Numbered from the stretch's first letter, positions 9,860-19,319 are shown. The stretch is DNA of 64,000 nt from Bacillota bacterium (GCA_023392615.1 JAEVYT010000002.1:310001-374000), one strand, 5' to 3'. Translations and numbers: made by a program. The notes: generated by a model from the letters alone, not told the origin.

Positions 9860-10312
9860 TTAATTATTTTGATTTCTTTTAAAGTTAGCAAGCTGGTCAT
9901 TCAGTAGCTGTGTGTCATATTTTTTGCCTAGAGCGACGATAATCCATACGGTAAGATAGGATAGAAGCAGCATGACAATTACTAAAATTCCTGTCCAAAG
10001 TGGCATGCCATGAAACCATCCGCCTAAGCCGCTGGCGATAAACACCAATGTAATTGATAAAATGCAAAATAGCACTGATCGGATAAGAAAGTTTTTTTTG
10101 CTGTAATCTCTGTGCGTATCAACAATAAGTTTTTGAATAACCGATAGTAAGTAGTTCATTAAGTACATCTCCAATATAATTGCGATACTGATATCATATT
10201 TACCAAAGAACAAATCTATAAGTGCATATACAATAAGCATAACAGTAAAGTAAGTACAGGCGATAAACTCATTGTTCATTTCCCAGATACACCATTTGAT
10301 AAATCGTTTCAT
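9860..10312 (-). CDS. DUF3021 family membrane protein
   Basis: Four-helix membrane protein of 150 residues (helices near 16-36, 42-64, 75-98 and 104-129) with a short charged tail. DUF3021 proteins are commonly encoded right beside LytTR regulators; here the start overlaps the regulator stop codon as ATGA, so they are translated together. By analogy with such LytTR regulatory systems, the membrane protein may hold the regulator inactive; that is inference from gene order. The ABC exporter genes follow 16 bases later and probably form part of the same transcript. Confidence 0.75.
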   Translation of the reverse strand: MKRFIKWCIWEMNNEFIACTYFTVMLIVYALIDLFFGKYDISIAIILEMYLMNYLLSVIQKLIVDTHRDYSKKNFLIRSVLFCILSITLVFIASGLGGWFHGMPLWTGILVIVMLLLSYLTVWIIVALGKKYDTQLLNDQLANFKRNQNN

Positions 10313-10761
10313 AGATTTCCTGCCTCCTTTAAAATTGTCCGAAATTGTTTGGCAAAATGTCTTGATATAATAATGTGCTCCCCGTTTGAAAGGTGAGCGT
10401 CGATACGATTCCCCAATTCGCTTTTTAGGCTTTTAATCGAGTTGATATTCATAACCATGGATTTAGAACATCGAAAAAAACCGAATTTGGAAAATGCAGC
10501 TTCAAGCTCATTCAAGGTATAGGAGGAGCGGTACATACTATCTTTTTGGTAAATGAAAACAATACCATCTACACTTTCGCAATATAAAATGTCACTAGGG
10601 TCAAGAATATATTCCTTCTGATTATCATATCCATATAACTTCTTAGTGGGGTGCTCCAACAGAGTAAGGATTTTATGAACATGTTCATCGATATCTTTGC
10701 AGTTTATGATGATTTCCGGTTCTCCATCGAAGTTTGGGTTTTTATTTATCTGAATTCTCAT
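10309..10761 (-). CDS. LytTR-domain transcriptional regulator
   Basis: DNA-binding regulator of about 150 residues with a LytTR domain at about 50-148 (features: LDPSDILYCESVDG, FFRCSKSMVMNI, IISRHFAKQF). It has no receiver domain, so it belongs to the class paired with a membrane partner rather than a kinase. The frame stays open to 10839, but the homologous part begins at MRIQIN (ATG 10761), and I prefer this start; an AAAGG lies about 13 bases before it, so the choice is moderately sure. It probably controls its own operon. Confidence 0.8.
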   Translation of the reverse strand: MRIQINKNPNFDGEPEIIINCKDIDEHVHKILTLLEHPTKKLYGYDNQKEYILDPSDILYCESVDGIVFIYQKDSMYRSSYTLNELEAAFSKFGFFRCSKSMVMNINSIKSLKSELGNRIDAHLSNGEHIIISRHFAKQFRTILKEAGNL

Positions 10762-11148
10762 ATTTATTACCGTGCCTTTCATCAAAGCATTCGAACTTAG
10801 TATCACTGATTCTTTGTCTGTCATACAACAGCAAAGCAAGATAAGTTAGCGTATGCTTTCTATATACTACACAAATGAGCTCTTTGCAATAGCTGAGATA
10901 TTAACTAGCTTTTTTATGGAGTTAAGTTGCACAATGATTGAAAATAAACTATGAATAGAAGGGGCTCTGATTTATAATAAGTTGATACTATAAGAACAAA
11001 TTTATATGGAAAAATTTACATAGTATGATATAATGTAACAAATAAATCTACACTACAAATACGAATAACGTCATATAATCCCAGGAGATTACCGCTAAGT
11101 TTGTGCTAAATCCAAAAATCACAAATATCGTTAGAATGGAGTACTAAG
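10762..11148. other. Divergent intergenic region
   Basis: The stretch between the divergent LytTR and histidine-kinase genes is AT-rich and holds no supported gene. It must contain the promoters of both operons. The clearest signal is an extended -10 box at 11026-11034 for the rightward gene. No clear operator repeat was seen. Confidence 0.5.
11026..11034 (+). promoter_or_regulatory. Candidate extended -10 promoter for the 7TM kinase operon
   Basis: TGATATAAT is a perfect extended -10 element (TGnTATAAT). No good -35 box lies 16-18 bases upstream, which is tolerated for extended -10 promoters. The kinase start codon lies about 115 bases downstream. Confidence 0.4.
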
Positions 11149-12840
11149 ATGAATCCATTGTTGTTATTATCTTCCGTATTGGTAATATCAGTGGGATGTG
11201 CAACGATTCTGATTTTTTATGCTTATCAGAGACGGTTAATGCAAGGAGCCAAACACTATATATTACTACTGATTACGATTATTATTTATAACACCGCCTA
11301 TTTTGGGGAGTTAAACACGAGCTCATACTCGCTTTCAATTATTTGTTATAAGTTAGAACATATTAGTAGTTGCATACAGGCTTTCGTTTGGTTGCTCATA
11401 TGTTTGGAATATGCACCAATAAAAAGGAAGTACATGATAATTGGCAAATTACTAATCTTTTTACTGCCTGCTATTTTTTATATGGGTTTTTTTGCAAGCG
11501 AATATTTTTTTATGTACTTAAAGTATGAAGATAGTATTACTAATTCATTTTTAAGGACATCCTTTATGGAAAAGAGAACTTATTATTATCCAATGATTCT
11601 CCTAGGTTCCCATGTGGCGTTTGCAACTGTCGTTATATATATACGCGGGATATTCATATCTCCAAAACCACAGAGAAAAGGACATATAATAAAGTTGGTA
11701 GCCTCACTACTTCCGTGGATGGCAGCGTTCTATACGGTAAGTTCCTATAATGCATTAGGGATTGATTTCTTCCCGATATTTTCTTTTATATCAAGTGTTC
11801 TTTTAGTTTTGGTAATTTTTCGATGTGATTTTTTTGAAACTATGCCAATTGCAACCGAGATGGTTTACCGACAATCTAGCGCAGGGATTATGATTGTTGA
11901 TAGTAATGATTATATTATTGATGCAAATAATGTGATGTTACTGCTTTATCCAGAACTAAGGCAGATATATAAAGGAATCGCATTTGAAGGTTTCATAAAA
12001 ACTCATCCCGAGTATGAAAGAGCACTCAATCAGCAGGCCATGTTTGAATTTCAATATAACGGAGAAGCTGGATGTTTGTATTTTAGAGGAGATACAAAGG
12101 AGATTATAGTCGATGGTAGGAAGATTGGAAAGAGTGTTAAGATAGTGGATATTACTGAGATTATGGAACAAAAGAAACTTCTGCAAGAGGTAGCGCTTGT
12201 TGCGATAGATAGGGCGGAGTTGAATGAAATCTCTTTTCTTCAGGCTCAAATTAGCCCGCATTTTTTTAATAATACGCTTAGTGTAATTGCTTCGATGATA
12301 TCAAGGGCACCCGATGACGCAAAAAGATTAATTACTGAGTTAGGAGAGTACCTATCCAACTGTTGCTATTTTGATAGCGAATCACCGATGTCCACACTAA
12401 TGGAGGAACTAGAAACTGTACAGACATATGTAAATATAGAGCAGGCACGGTTTGGAAGCAGAGCAAAATATGAACTTGTAGCAGATGATTTACCGCAGTT
12501 AAAGATTCCAAGACTCATCCTTCAACCATTGGTAGAAAATGCAATACGACATGGGATTTTAAAGCAGGCTGAAGGTGGTAAGGTTTATTTGATTATTCAG
12601 CGCTGGAAAGATAAAGTGTTCTTTGATATAAGGGATAACGGGGTCGGCATTGCTGAGGAGTATATTCATAACCTGGATTCCCTTACATACGAACGTAAAG
12701 GTATCGGTTTGACAAATATACATAGGCGTCTATTGAAGTATTATCATGAGGGTTTAACAATACGTAGAACGGAGAAAGGGACTTCGGTATCGTTCTGGAT
12801 ACCGATGGATGATTATGAAGAAGCTTATCAGGAGGTATAA
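11149..12840 (+). CDS. 7TM-sensor histidine kinase, LytS/YesM catalytic type
   Basis: Sensor kinase of 563 residues. The first 225 or so form about seven membrane helices (7TM histidine-kinase sensor type), followed by a PAS-like cytoplasmic region (about 240-345), then a His_kinase domain with phospho-acceptor H371 in QISPHFFNNTL and an ATPase domain with NAIRHGI, DNGVGI and GIGLTNI. It ends three bases before the response regulator gene, its obvious partner. A gene with this architecture normally senses small hydrophobic or membrane signals; the ligand is unknown. Confidence 0.85.
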   Translation: MNPLLLLSSVLVISVGCATILIFYAYQRRLMQGAKHYILLLITIIIYNTAYFGELNTSSYSLSIICYKLEHISSCIQAFVWLLICLEYAPIKRKYMIIGKLLIFLLPAIFYMGFFASEYFFMYLKYEDSITNSFLRTSFMEKRTYYYPMILLGSHVAFATVVIYIRGIFISPKPQRKGHIIKLVASLLPWMAAFYTVSSYNALGIDFFPIFSFISSVLLVLVIFRCDFFETMPIATEMVYRQSSAGIMIVDSNDYIIDANNVMLLLYPELRQIYKGIAFEGFIKTHPEYERALNQQAMFEFQYNGEAGCLYFRGDTKEIIVDGRKIGKSVKIVDITEIMEQKKLLQEVALVAIDRAELNEISFLQAQISPHFFNNTLSVIASMISRAPDDAKRLITELGEYLSNCCYFDSESPMSTLMEELETVQTYVNIEQARFGSRAKYELVADDLPQLKIPRLILQPLVENAIRHGILKQAEGGKVYLIIQRWKDKVFFDIRDNGVGIAEEYIHNLDSLTYERKGIGLTNIHRRLLKYYHEGLTIRRTEKGTSVSFWIPMDDYEEAYQEV

Positions 12841-12843
12841 TCA

Positions 12844-13947
12844 ATGATACGAGCAATTATTGTTGATGACGAATGGTATAATTTAGAGGAGATAGCTGAT
12901 CTTCTTATAGCCACAGGCGCGTTTAGTGAGCCCAGAAAATATCTTAACCCTGTGATCGCTTTAAAGGAGGCAGAGATTAATAAACCGGAGGTTGCTTTTG
13001 TAGATATTGAAATGCCGGTCATTAATGGTATTAACTTTGCAAGGAAGCTAAACTTAATTAATCCAGATATAGTAGTTGTTTTTGTTACAGCCTGGAATCA
13101 ATATGCAGTTGATGCTTTTGATGTGAATGCTCTGGACTATATCTTAAAACCAATCAATCAGGTTCGGTTTAAAAAAATGATAGATAGAGTTAAATACGAA
13201 ATATTTAACTTAAGAGCGAAGATGGTTAGAGATTTGCAAATATCATGTTTTGGTAATCTGCAGGTACAGATTGACCATGTGCCGATTAAATGGGAGAGAG
13301 CTAAGTCGGAGGAACTTTTTGCCTTCTTATTAATGCATCATAATAAATATGTTAGCAAAGAAGTGATTATTGAATATCTTTGGCCGGAATATGAAACACA
13401 AAAGGCATTACAGATATTACAAACGGCAGTTAGTAGAATTCGAACTATATTTTCAGAGCTTGATACGCAGGTGGAGATTTGTTATCATCAGAGCGCTTAT
13501 TGCTTATCAATAACAGATGCCAAGTGTGATTTGTTTGGGATGGAATTAACGCTTCAATCCTTTAAACACACCGATGAAGAGGACTTAAAGAAATTGGATG
13601 ATGCAATAGAGCTTTGCAGAAAGGGCTTTTTATCAGAGCATGGTTATCTGTGGAGCTTTGAAAAGGATGAAGAGATTAAACAGCAATTAGTACTGATATT
13701 AAAGGCTTTGATTGAACCCAAGAGCTCTCGTTTGGGGAAAGGTAGGTTAAAGTATCTGCGATGCTTGGCGGAACTGCTCCCATATGAGGATTCCATTAAT
13801 TATCAGCTTCTACAGATATATATCAATATTGGATATGAATCAGTGGCACGTCAATATTATAAATGGTTGGTTAAAACCTTAAAAGATCAATATGACATTG
13901 AACCTTCTCAGAGGATAAAAAAATTGTTTGATTATGGTGAAAAATGA
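12844..13947 (+). CDS. Response regulator with winged-helix and SARP/BTAD-like output
   Basis: Regulator of 367 residues. The receiver domain (1-120) has D9/D10, phospho-acceptor D54 in FVDIEMP and the late K in YILKPI. A winged-helix DNA-binding segment (about 130-215) follows, and the rest (about 220-365) looks like a bacterial transcriptional activation (BTAD) helical-repeat domain, ending VKTLKDQYDIEPS as SARP proteins do. SARP-like response regulators are less common than OmpR or LytTR types in Firmicutes. AGGAGG sits close before the ATG. Targets are unknown; the ABC operons on either side are candidates. Confidence 0.82.
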   Translation: MIRAIIVDDEWYNLEEIADLLIATGAFSEPRKYLNPVIALKEAEINKPEVAFVDIEMPVINGINFARKLNLINPDIVVVFVTAWNQYAVDAFDVNALDYILKPINQVRFKKMIDRVKYEIFNLRAKMVRDLQISCFGNLQVQIDHVPIKWERAKSEELFAFLLMHHNKYVSKEVIIEYLWPEYETQKALQILQTAVSRIRTIFSELDTQVEICYHQSAYCLSITDAKCDLFGMELTLQSFKHTDEEDLKKLDDAIELCRKGFLSEHGYLWSFEKDEEIKQQLVLILKALIEPKSSRLGKGRLKYLRCLAELLPYEDSINYQLLQIYINIGYESVARQYYKWLVKTLKDQYDIEPSQRIKKLFDYGEK

Positions 13948-14070
13948 TAAAATGATTAAAATAATACTAATATCAGACAATAAAGGGCGGAATTTGTAAG
14001 AATCCTGTCAGTGCGACATGGTATATTAACGTTGTTAACCGAAGAATTAGTTAATGGGGAAATGTTGTTA

Positions 14071-14113
14071 GTAAAAGCCGGTAGAATGAGTGCTCCATTC
14101 TGCCGGCTTTTAC
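14071..14113. terminator. Bidirectional intrinsic terminator
   Basis: An 18-bp stem (one G-U pair) formed by GTAAAAGCCGGTAGAATG and CATTCTGCCGGCTTTTAC around a seven-base loop. T- and A-runs at the two feet let it serve both convergent neighbours, the response regulator and the ABC-2 permease. Confidence 0.85.
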
Positions 14114-14124
14114 TGTATTCTAAT

Positions 14125-14916
14125 TTACACTAAATCTTTTTTTAGATAAAATACATAAGAAAAGAATGAACATACGCCTGTAAGAATTAAAGATAATATT
14201 ATGATTAAAATATTAAGTCCGTCTCCGTTTACAATATTCTCATAACTGAAATATTTGAAGGGAGATAGAATGTTTAAAAAATCTACTTTATCAGTCATAC
14301 TTGTAAATTTGGCAATCATAAAGCTTGCTAGTAGTATGCCGATGCTTACAGAGCCGGATCCCTTTGATTTCTTGGAGTAGGTGGCAAGAACAGCACCAAG
14401 AAAAAGGAATATAAGCTGCACAAAGAGCATGCTTACATAAAATTGAATCAGCTCAGAAGTAATGGGTTTTCCTTTATTAAATGCTGATACCGAAAGAATA
14501 GATGAGAGAAAAGTAACAACATTGAGTATAAGGACATTTATAACTGCAGCAAGATATTTTTGAGTAAGGATACTTGCTCTAGATACTGGTTTTGTTATGA
14601 TGAATTCCGTTGTTTTATCTCTTTCTTCTTTTGAAACAATTCCGTTTCCAAGTAATGCAGCATGAATTGCTGCCGTAATTTCAATATAGGAGAAGAGGAA
14701 TGCGAAGAAACCAGCCATTTCTGTTACTTTAAAGGAACCCATTCCCATAAGTGCTTTTAGAGTCAAGGGCAGTTTGTCAAATATATCATTACTAACACCG
14801 CCGGAAGAATAAGCAGTATATTTACTCATACCACTTAAAACTAGTAGAGCCATACAGGCGCACCATATCATTAGTGCTTTACGATTGGCTTTTAATTCTC
14901 TGAAAAATATATTCAT
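14125..14916 (-). CDS. ABC-2 type transporter permease
   Basis: Membrane protein of 263 residues, about six helices, with the ABC-2 signature region GIVSKEERDKTTEFIITKPV in the second-third helix loop. It is the last gene of a TetR-ATPase-permease-permease operon on the minus strand, and its sequence is clearly related to the permease just upstream, so the exporter is probably a heterodimer of the two. The first residues overlap a region 94 bases downstream of the first permease gene. Confidence 0.83.
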   Translation of the reverse strand: MNIFFRELKANRKALMIWCACMALLVLSGMSKYTAYSSGGVSNDIFDKLPLTLKALMGMGSFKVTEMAGFFAFLFSYIEITAAIHAALLGNGIVSKEERDKTTEFIITKPVSRASILTQKYLAAVINVLILNVVTFLSSILSVSAFNKGKPITSELIQFYVSMLFVQLIFLFLGAVLATYSKKSKGSGSVSIGILLASFMIAKFTSMTDKVDFLNILSPFKYFSYENIVNGDGLNILIIILSLILTGVCSFFSYVFYLKKDLV

Positions 14917-15010
14917 AAGACCTCCATGCTGCCAGGCAGCCTAATTATTAATATGAAACTTAAGTCTCCCATTTGCCATAGTAATACTCGTTGGTTTATA
15001 TTGTATAAGC

Positions 15011-15811
15011 TTATACGGCATGGATATCACGCTTGTTATATACAATATATCCTGTTACGATACAAACTATGATAATAGCAGCGCTTAGTATCAGATAAGG
15101 AATCTCATAAGCGTTATGCTTAATTATATAAGTAAGATCAAAGTAGTGGAAAGGAGAAATAAAACGCTTTGACTCCTTATCCGAACCGGTTGTCAGGATT
15201 GCACCAATAATATAAAAACCGAAGACAAAGCCTAGAGAAATTGGAAGAACGTTCTTAATCTTTTGAAAGAATACGGACACGAACATTCCAATTGCCAGAA
15301 AAATAATTTGTAAAAAGACCATGGTCATATTAATCAGAAGAAAGGTTTTTAGGTTAAATGCATTAGTCTTAAAAAAGTTTGCTGCCATGTATGAAATTAG
15401 GAAATAAATTATGTCAGTAAGTATCAGTATGGAAAATGCAGCTCCTAGTTTTGCACTTACAATGGCTCTACGTGTAACCGGTTTAACCAATAGAAAATCC
15501 GCAGTTCTTTCTCTGGATTCTCGGCTTAATATGGATACTCCCAAATTCATGGCCTGAATTGCTGCACATAAGAGAATAAAACTAAATGTCATAGAATATA
15601 AGCCAATTAATGAAGTGATAATATCTAGGTTGATGCCTAACATCTCACGAATTGTAGCAGGGTAATTTGATAATATTTGCTTATAATCCAGTGAATCATT
15701 AGCGATAGCCGGATATAGGGATAAAAACAATACTGCCAGAGCAGCCATTGAGCAAGCCCATATAATGGCTGATTTTCTTAATGTTTTAAATTCCTGTTGA
15801 TAGATATTCAT
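15011..15811 (-). CDS. ABC-2 type transporter permease
   Basis: Membrane protein of 266 residues with about six helices and the loop motif SRESRERTADFLLVKPV equivalent to that in the next gene. It starts five bases after the ATPase gene ends, so the two are translationally linked. With that ATPase and the second permease it should form a drug or peptide exporter controlled by the adjacent TetR protein. The substrate is not visible. Confidence 0.83.
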   Translation of the reverse strand: MNIYQQEFKTLRKSAIIWACSMAALAVLFLSLYPAIANDSLDYKQILSNYPATIREMLGINLDIITSLIGLYSMTFSFILLCAAIQAMNLGVSILSRESRERTADFLLVKPVTRRAIVSAKLGAAFSILILTDIIYFLISYMAANFFKTNAFNLKTFLLINMTMVFLQIIFLAIGMFVSVFFQKIKNVLPISLGFVFGFYIIGAILTTGSDKESKRFISPFHYFDLTYIIKHNAYEIPYLILSAAIIIVCIVTGYIVYNKRDIHAV

Positions 15812-15816
15812 ACCAC

Positions 15817-16698
15817 TTAGTCCTCCTTGGCATAATAATGCATAAAGATCTCTTCCAAATCAGGTTCTTCAATTGAAATATTACGCAGCTCAACTGTACT
15901 CACTTTGGATAAAATGTGATTGATGTTACCTTTAAAGATGAAGTTCACTGTATTTCCCTTTAATTCAATATTATTTACGCCATCCATCTGAATCAATTCT
16001 TTTGGAATAGGGTTTCTTCCTTCTAGGAAGAACTTCTTATAGCTATTTTCCTGCAGAGTACTTATTTTCTCTTGTTTTATTATTTTACCTTCTTTAATAA
16101 ATGCAACTTTGCTACACAGTTTTTGCACTTCACCGAGAATATGAGATGAAAAAAATACAGTTGCACCTTTTTTGTTCTCTTCAATAATCAGGTCGAAGAA
16201 TTTTTGCTGCATAAGTGGGTCAAGACCACTTGTTGGCTCATCAAGGATAATTAATTTTGGTTCATGCAAAAGGCCTTGCACTATACCTACCTTTTTCTTA
16301 TTACCAAATGAGAGATCATCTATTTTTTTCTTTAAATCCAAATCCATAATCTCTGTTAATTCCATCATTCGCTTGGTACAATCCTTCTTATAAAAGCTTG
16401 CAGAATATTTTAATAAATCGATGACTCTCATATTATCATAATAGAATACTTCTGATGGTAGATATCCTATCTCGGCTCTCACCTCTGGTTCTTCAATACA
16501 GTTTTTGCCGAATATGGTGGCAGTACCTTTTGTGGGATGTATTAATCCTAACAGCGTACGGATTGCAGTTGACTTCCCCGCACCGTTTGGACCGATGAAA
16601 CCAAATACCTCTCCCTGTTCTACGTTCAAATTAACATCAATAATGCCTCTTGATTTGTTGTAGAATTTTGTTAAATTGGTCATTTCAATTACATTCAT
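15817..16698 (-). CDS. ABC-2 type exporter ATP-binding protein
   Basis: ATPase of 293 residues with Walker A GPNGAGKST (36-44), signature LSFGN, Walker B LIILDEP and TSGLDP, and the C-terminal tail EEPDLEEIFMHYYAKED shared with the ATPase at 8965-9843. I choose ATG 16698 because GGAGGG lies at 16707-16712 with an eight-base gap; the frame continues to an ATG at 16716, which is inside the ribosome site region. It lies between tetR and two permease genes and energises that exporter. Confidence 0.88.
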   Translation of the reverse strand: MNVIEMTNLTKFYNKSRGIIDVNLNVEQGEVFGFIGPNGAGKSTAIRTLLGLIHPTKGTATIFGKNCIEEPEVRAEIGYLPSEVFYYDNMRVIDLLKYSASFYKKDCTKRMMELTEIMDLDLKKKIDDLSFGNKKKVGIVQGLLHEPKLIILDEPTSGLDPLMQQKFFDLIIEENKKGATVFFSSHILGEVQKLCSKVAFIKEGKIIKQEKISTLQENSYKKFFLEGRNPIPKELIQMDGVNNIELKGNTVNFIFKGNINHILSKVSTVELRNISIEEPDLEEIFMHYYAKED

Positions 16699-16725
16699 AG
16701 CATATACCCTCCACATTATTTGTAA

Positions 16726-17334
16726 TTAGTCCTCTTTATAAAAATTTCTCTTGAGTAAATCCATGCATTTGTAGTATTCTTCACAAAAAGTATCTAGGTT
16801 ATCATTCGTTGACAATTTAAAGTTACTCACAAAGCCTTCTGCCATCCATACAAGCATCTTAAGTACAAGATTGGGATCAATACCATCACGAAACTTGGAG
16901 GTATCCATACCATCTAGGGCAATTTTATTTCGAAATGACTCGCTTTGTTCTAGTAATTCTTTAATATCATCTCTTACTTCTTTGTCCTGTTCAAAATACA
17001 TACTATTTAAAAAGGCTATACTTGCCGGATGTCTTTTTATTGCAGAGATCTTGATTGTACTGGCTTGCATAATACGTTCAAAAAAATCAGTGACTGTATT
17101 ATCAAAATTCGCACTTATTTCGTTCATAATCAGATCAGCGCAGTAGTTAATTAGATATAGATATAAGGCTTTTTTGGTTCCGAAATAATGAAACACCATA
17201 GCTTTTGATATGCCCGCGGCAGTAGCGATATCATTAATGGAAGCTTTTTTATAGCCGTTTGTGCCAAAGGAAACTAAAGCAGCATCAATGATGATATCCT
17301 TTTTCTCTTCAGTCAGGTTGTTGAATTTATCCAT
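16726..17334 (-). CDS. TetR-family transcriptional repressor
   Basis: Repressor of 202 residues. The N-terminal helix-turn-helix (about 28-50) reads ASINDIATAAGISKAMVFHY, the standard TetR pattern; the rest is a helical ligand-binding domain. It is the first gene of an operon with an ABC-2 exporter, so it should sense the exporter substrate and repress its own operon. A palindromic operator pair lies immediately upstream over the promoter, which supports autoregulation. AGGAGG precedes the ATG. Confidence 0.87.
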   Translation of the reverse strand: MDKFNNLTEEKKDIIIDAALVSFGTNGYKKASINDIATAAGISKAMVFHYFGTKKALYLYLINYCADLIMNEISANFDNTVTDFFERIMQASTIKISAIKRHPASIAFLNSMYFEQDKEVRDDIKELLEQSESFRNKIALDGMDTSKFRDGIDPNLVLKMLVWMAEGFVSNFKLSTNDNLDTFCEEYYKCMDLLKRNFYKED

Positions 17335-17359
17335 CGAATCACCTCCTTTAAATAAAATC

Positions 17360-17408
17360 GACCGATTCGGTTTATGATGTTAGTTTACCACTATAAACCG
17401 AATCGGTC
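17360..17408 (-). promoter_or_regulatory. TetR operator pair
   Basis: Two 15-base arms, GACCGATTCGGTTTA (17360-17374) and TAAACCGAATCGGTC (17394-17408), are perfect inverted copies separated by 19 bases; each also contains the near-palindrome ACCGAWTCGGT. One copy overlaps the -35 box and the other lies just downstream of the -10 box, so binding would block the promoter. Assignment to the adjacent TetR protein is by position. Confidence 0.8.
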
Positions 17409-17410
17409 AA
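17382..17410 (-). promoter_or_regulatory. Promoter of the tetR-ABC operon
   Basis: Reading on the minus strand, TTGACC (17405-17410) and TAAACT (17382-17387) are spaced by 17 bases, a good sigma-A promoter. Its boxes are interleaved with the operator arms. Confidence 0.65.
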
Positions 17411-17445
17411 CAGAATTATTATATAAACCAGTTGCCATAGTTGAA

Positions 17446-18885
17446 CTATTTTCTATATTTATGTTGTGATCGTTTACGATTTAATAAGCGGAATGCGGTT
17501 AAAACAGATCCTAAGATGCATATAACAAAGGAAAATAAATATACCCATCGCATACCATAGATAAAAATATCCTCACGCCCTTCAATATAGGTGGACACCT
17601 CATAACCAATCTTACTACTCATACGGTTATATAATATTAGAACCGAGATTGAGGTACCGGTTATCATACCTAGGTTACGAATTAATGCATTCACACTCCC
17701 GGTAATACCAAGCATATTTTTCGACGAACTTGACATGATCAACGAATTATTCGGAGACTGGAATAAGCTGGTTCCTAATGACATAACAACAAGATATATT
17801 ACCATCGCTGTAATGCTGGAGGTCTCTGTTAAGGTAGACATTAAAAATAATCCGATGCTAAAGATAACTAAACCCACAAAGGTCAAAAATTCTGAGCCGA
17901 TTTTATCGGAAAGATGCCCACTGGCAGGAGCAGCTACCGCCATTATAAGAGGATTGACCGCCATAATGATACCAGTAAAGGCAGGAGTAAATTTCATGAC
18001 ATTTTGTAGGTAAAACGGTTGAATAATTAAGGAACTACTTATGGCTACAAAGGTGATAAACGCGCAGAAGATACTGAGAGAAAATAATCCATTTTTAAAA
18101 ATATCAAGTTGAAGTAATGGATGCCTGACCTTCCTCTCTATGATTATAAATATTACAAAGGAAACCAGTGACGAGAACAGACCTATCAGGATGGATGGAT
18201 GTTTATATCCATAATGTTCACCAATAATCAATGATCCAAATAATGCTACGATGGATATGGCAAATAAGGATGCTCCAAAACCGTCGAGACGTTCTCCGAC
18301 CGTTTTGTTTGATTTTGGAAGAATCTTTAGGCCGAGAAAAAATACAAATAATCCAATGGGAACATTGATCAAGAAGATAAACTCCCAACTAAAATGAGTA
18401 ATGATGAAGCCTCCTACCGGAGGTCCGGTCAATGAACCCAAGGCTACAAAGGCTCCTGATATACCAAGAGCTTTTCCTCTTTCATTTGCTGGGAACACAT
18501 GAGTGATGATTCCTTGGTTATTTGCCATAGTAGCAGCTGCACCCACTGCCTGAAGGCATCTGGCTACTATTAACATAAGAAATGATTGACTGATACCACA
18601 TATCAATGAACCGATAGTAAAGATTACCACACCGATATGGAATATATTTGTTTTTCCTTTCATATCTCCTAGGCGACCGAATACTAGGATAGAGCCTGAG
18701 ATTACGATCAAATAGGATGATACCACCCAGGCAATGGATTGATTGGAAACAGATAAAGATTCCGACATTTTAGGTAACGCAACATTAATAATACTGCTGT
18801 CGAGTGTGGCCATAAAGGTCATAAGGACTATATTGAATAAAATCAACATCCTGTTTTTATATATTTTTTCACTTGTTTGTTCCAT
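17446..18885 (-). CDS. DHA2-family MFS multidrug efflux transporter (EmrB/QacA type)
   Basis: Membrane protein of 479 residues with about 14 helices. Motif A-like GRLGDMKGK follows helix 2, motif C-like GPPVGGFI is in helix 5, and MATLDSSIINVALP in helix 1 is the D1 motif of the DHA2 family. These proteins export drugs or dyes in exchange for protons. GAAAGGA precedes the ATG. It is transcribed in the same direction as the tetR operon but lies upstream of it; the tetR operator is 38 bases past its stop, so it is not obviously in that regulon. Confidence 0.85.
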   Translation of the reverse strand: MEQTSEKIYKNRMLILFNIVLMTFMATLDSSIINVALPKMSESLSVSNQSIAWVVSSYLIVISGSILVFGRLGDMKGKTNIFHIGVVIFTIGSLICGISQSFLMLIVARCLQAVGAAATMANNQGIITHVFPANERGKALGISGAFVALGSLTGPPVGGFIITHFSWEFIFLINVPIGLFVFFLGLKILPKSNKTVGERLDGFGASLFAISIVALFGSLIIGEHYGYKHPSILIGLFSSLVSFVIFIIIERKVRHPLLQLDIFKNGLFSLSIFCAFITFVAISSSLIIQPFYLQNVMKFTPAFTGIIMAVNPLIMAVAAPASGHLSDKIGSEFLTFVGLVIFSIGLFLMSTLTETSSITAMVIYLVVMSLGTSLFQSPNNSLIMSSSSKNMLGITGSVNALIRNLGMITGTSISVLILYNRMSSKIGYEVSTYIEGREDIFIYGMRWVYLFSFVICILGSVLTAFRLLNRKRSQHKYRK

Positions 18886-19090
18886 AGCTTGTCCTTTCGA
18901 GGTAATGAAGAAAAATAATAAAAATAAAACGATAAAAATCGAAACAAATCATCCATATTTAATAGGACTAATTATCTGATGATATATCTCTCAAATAGTA
19001 GTTTATATCAACTACAACTTTACTATGTATTTGAATAGAGATAGAAGTATATAGAAATAATATAGTTACCATTAGAAAGGATGTGTAATT

Positions 19091-19255
19091 ATGAGTAAAC
19101 AATCAAATCAGAGATACCGCAAAGAAGTGGAAAAGGATGATTCAAAAAAGGCAGGAGCAAACAATACATTGAGCAGTGTCGTACCAGCAGATGAACAGCA
19201 TAAGAATAAGATAAATCATGAATTTGGTGCTGCTTCTAATAAGTCTGACCGATAG
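19091..19255 (+). CDS. Small hydrophilic protein, 54 residues, unknown
   Basis: An open frame of 54 codons starting MSKQSNQRYRKEVEKDD and ending in SNKSDR, preceded by GAAAGG ten bases before the ATG. It is rich in K, N, S, E and D with no hydrophobic stretch or cysteine, so it is probably soluble and disordered. It is followed eight bases later by a strong hairpin terminator, which supports it as a real transcription unit. I do not recognise the family; small spore or stress proteins have this composition, but no SASP signature is present. Confidence 0.55.
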   Translation: MSKQSNQRYRKEVEKDDSKKAGANNTLSSVVPADEQHKNKINHEFGAASNKSDR

Positions 19256-19262
19256 AAGGAAG

Positions 19263-19309
19263 GGGATGTTACAACATTATTACTAGATGTATTAATGTTG
19301 TAACATCCC
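19263..19309. terminator. Bidirectional hairpin terminator
   Basis: GGGATGTTACAACATT (19263-19278) pairs perfectly with AATGTTGTAACATCCC (19294-19309). It lies between the small + strand gene and the minus-strand racemase. The stem foot GGGATGTT resembles the ends of the MITE-like repeats elsewhere in the window. Confidence 0.75.
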
Positions 19310-19319
19310 ATGTATATTT

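Noticed and set aside
19091..19255. Alpha/beta-type small acid-soluble spore protein
   Set aside because: The conserved SASP motifs are absent; only size and composition are similar.
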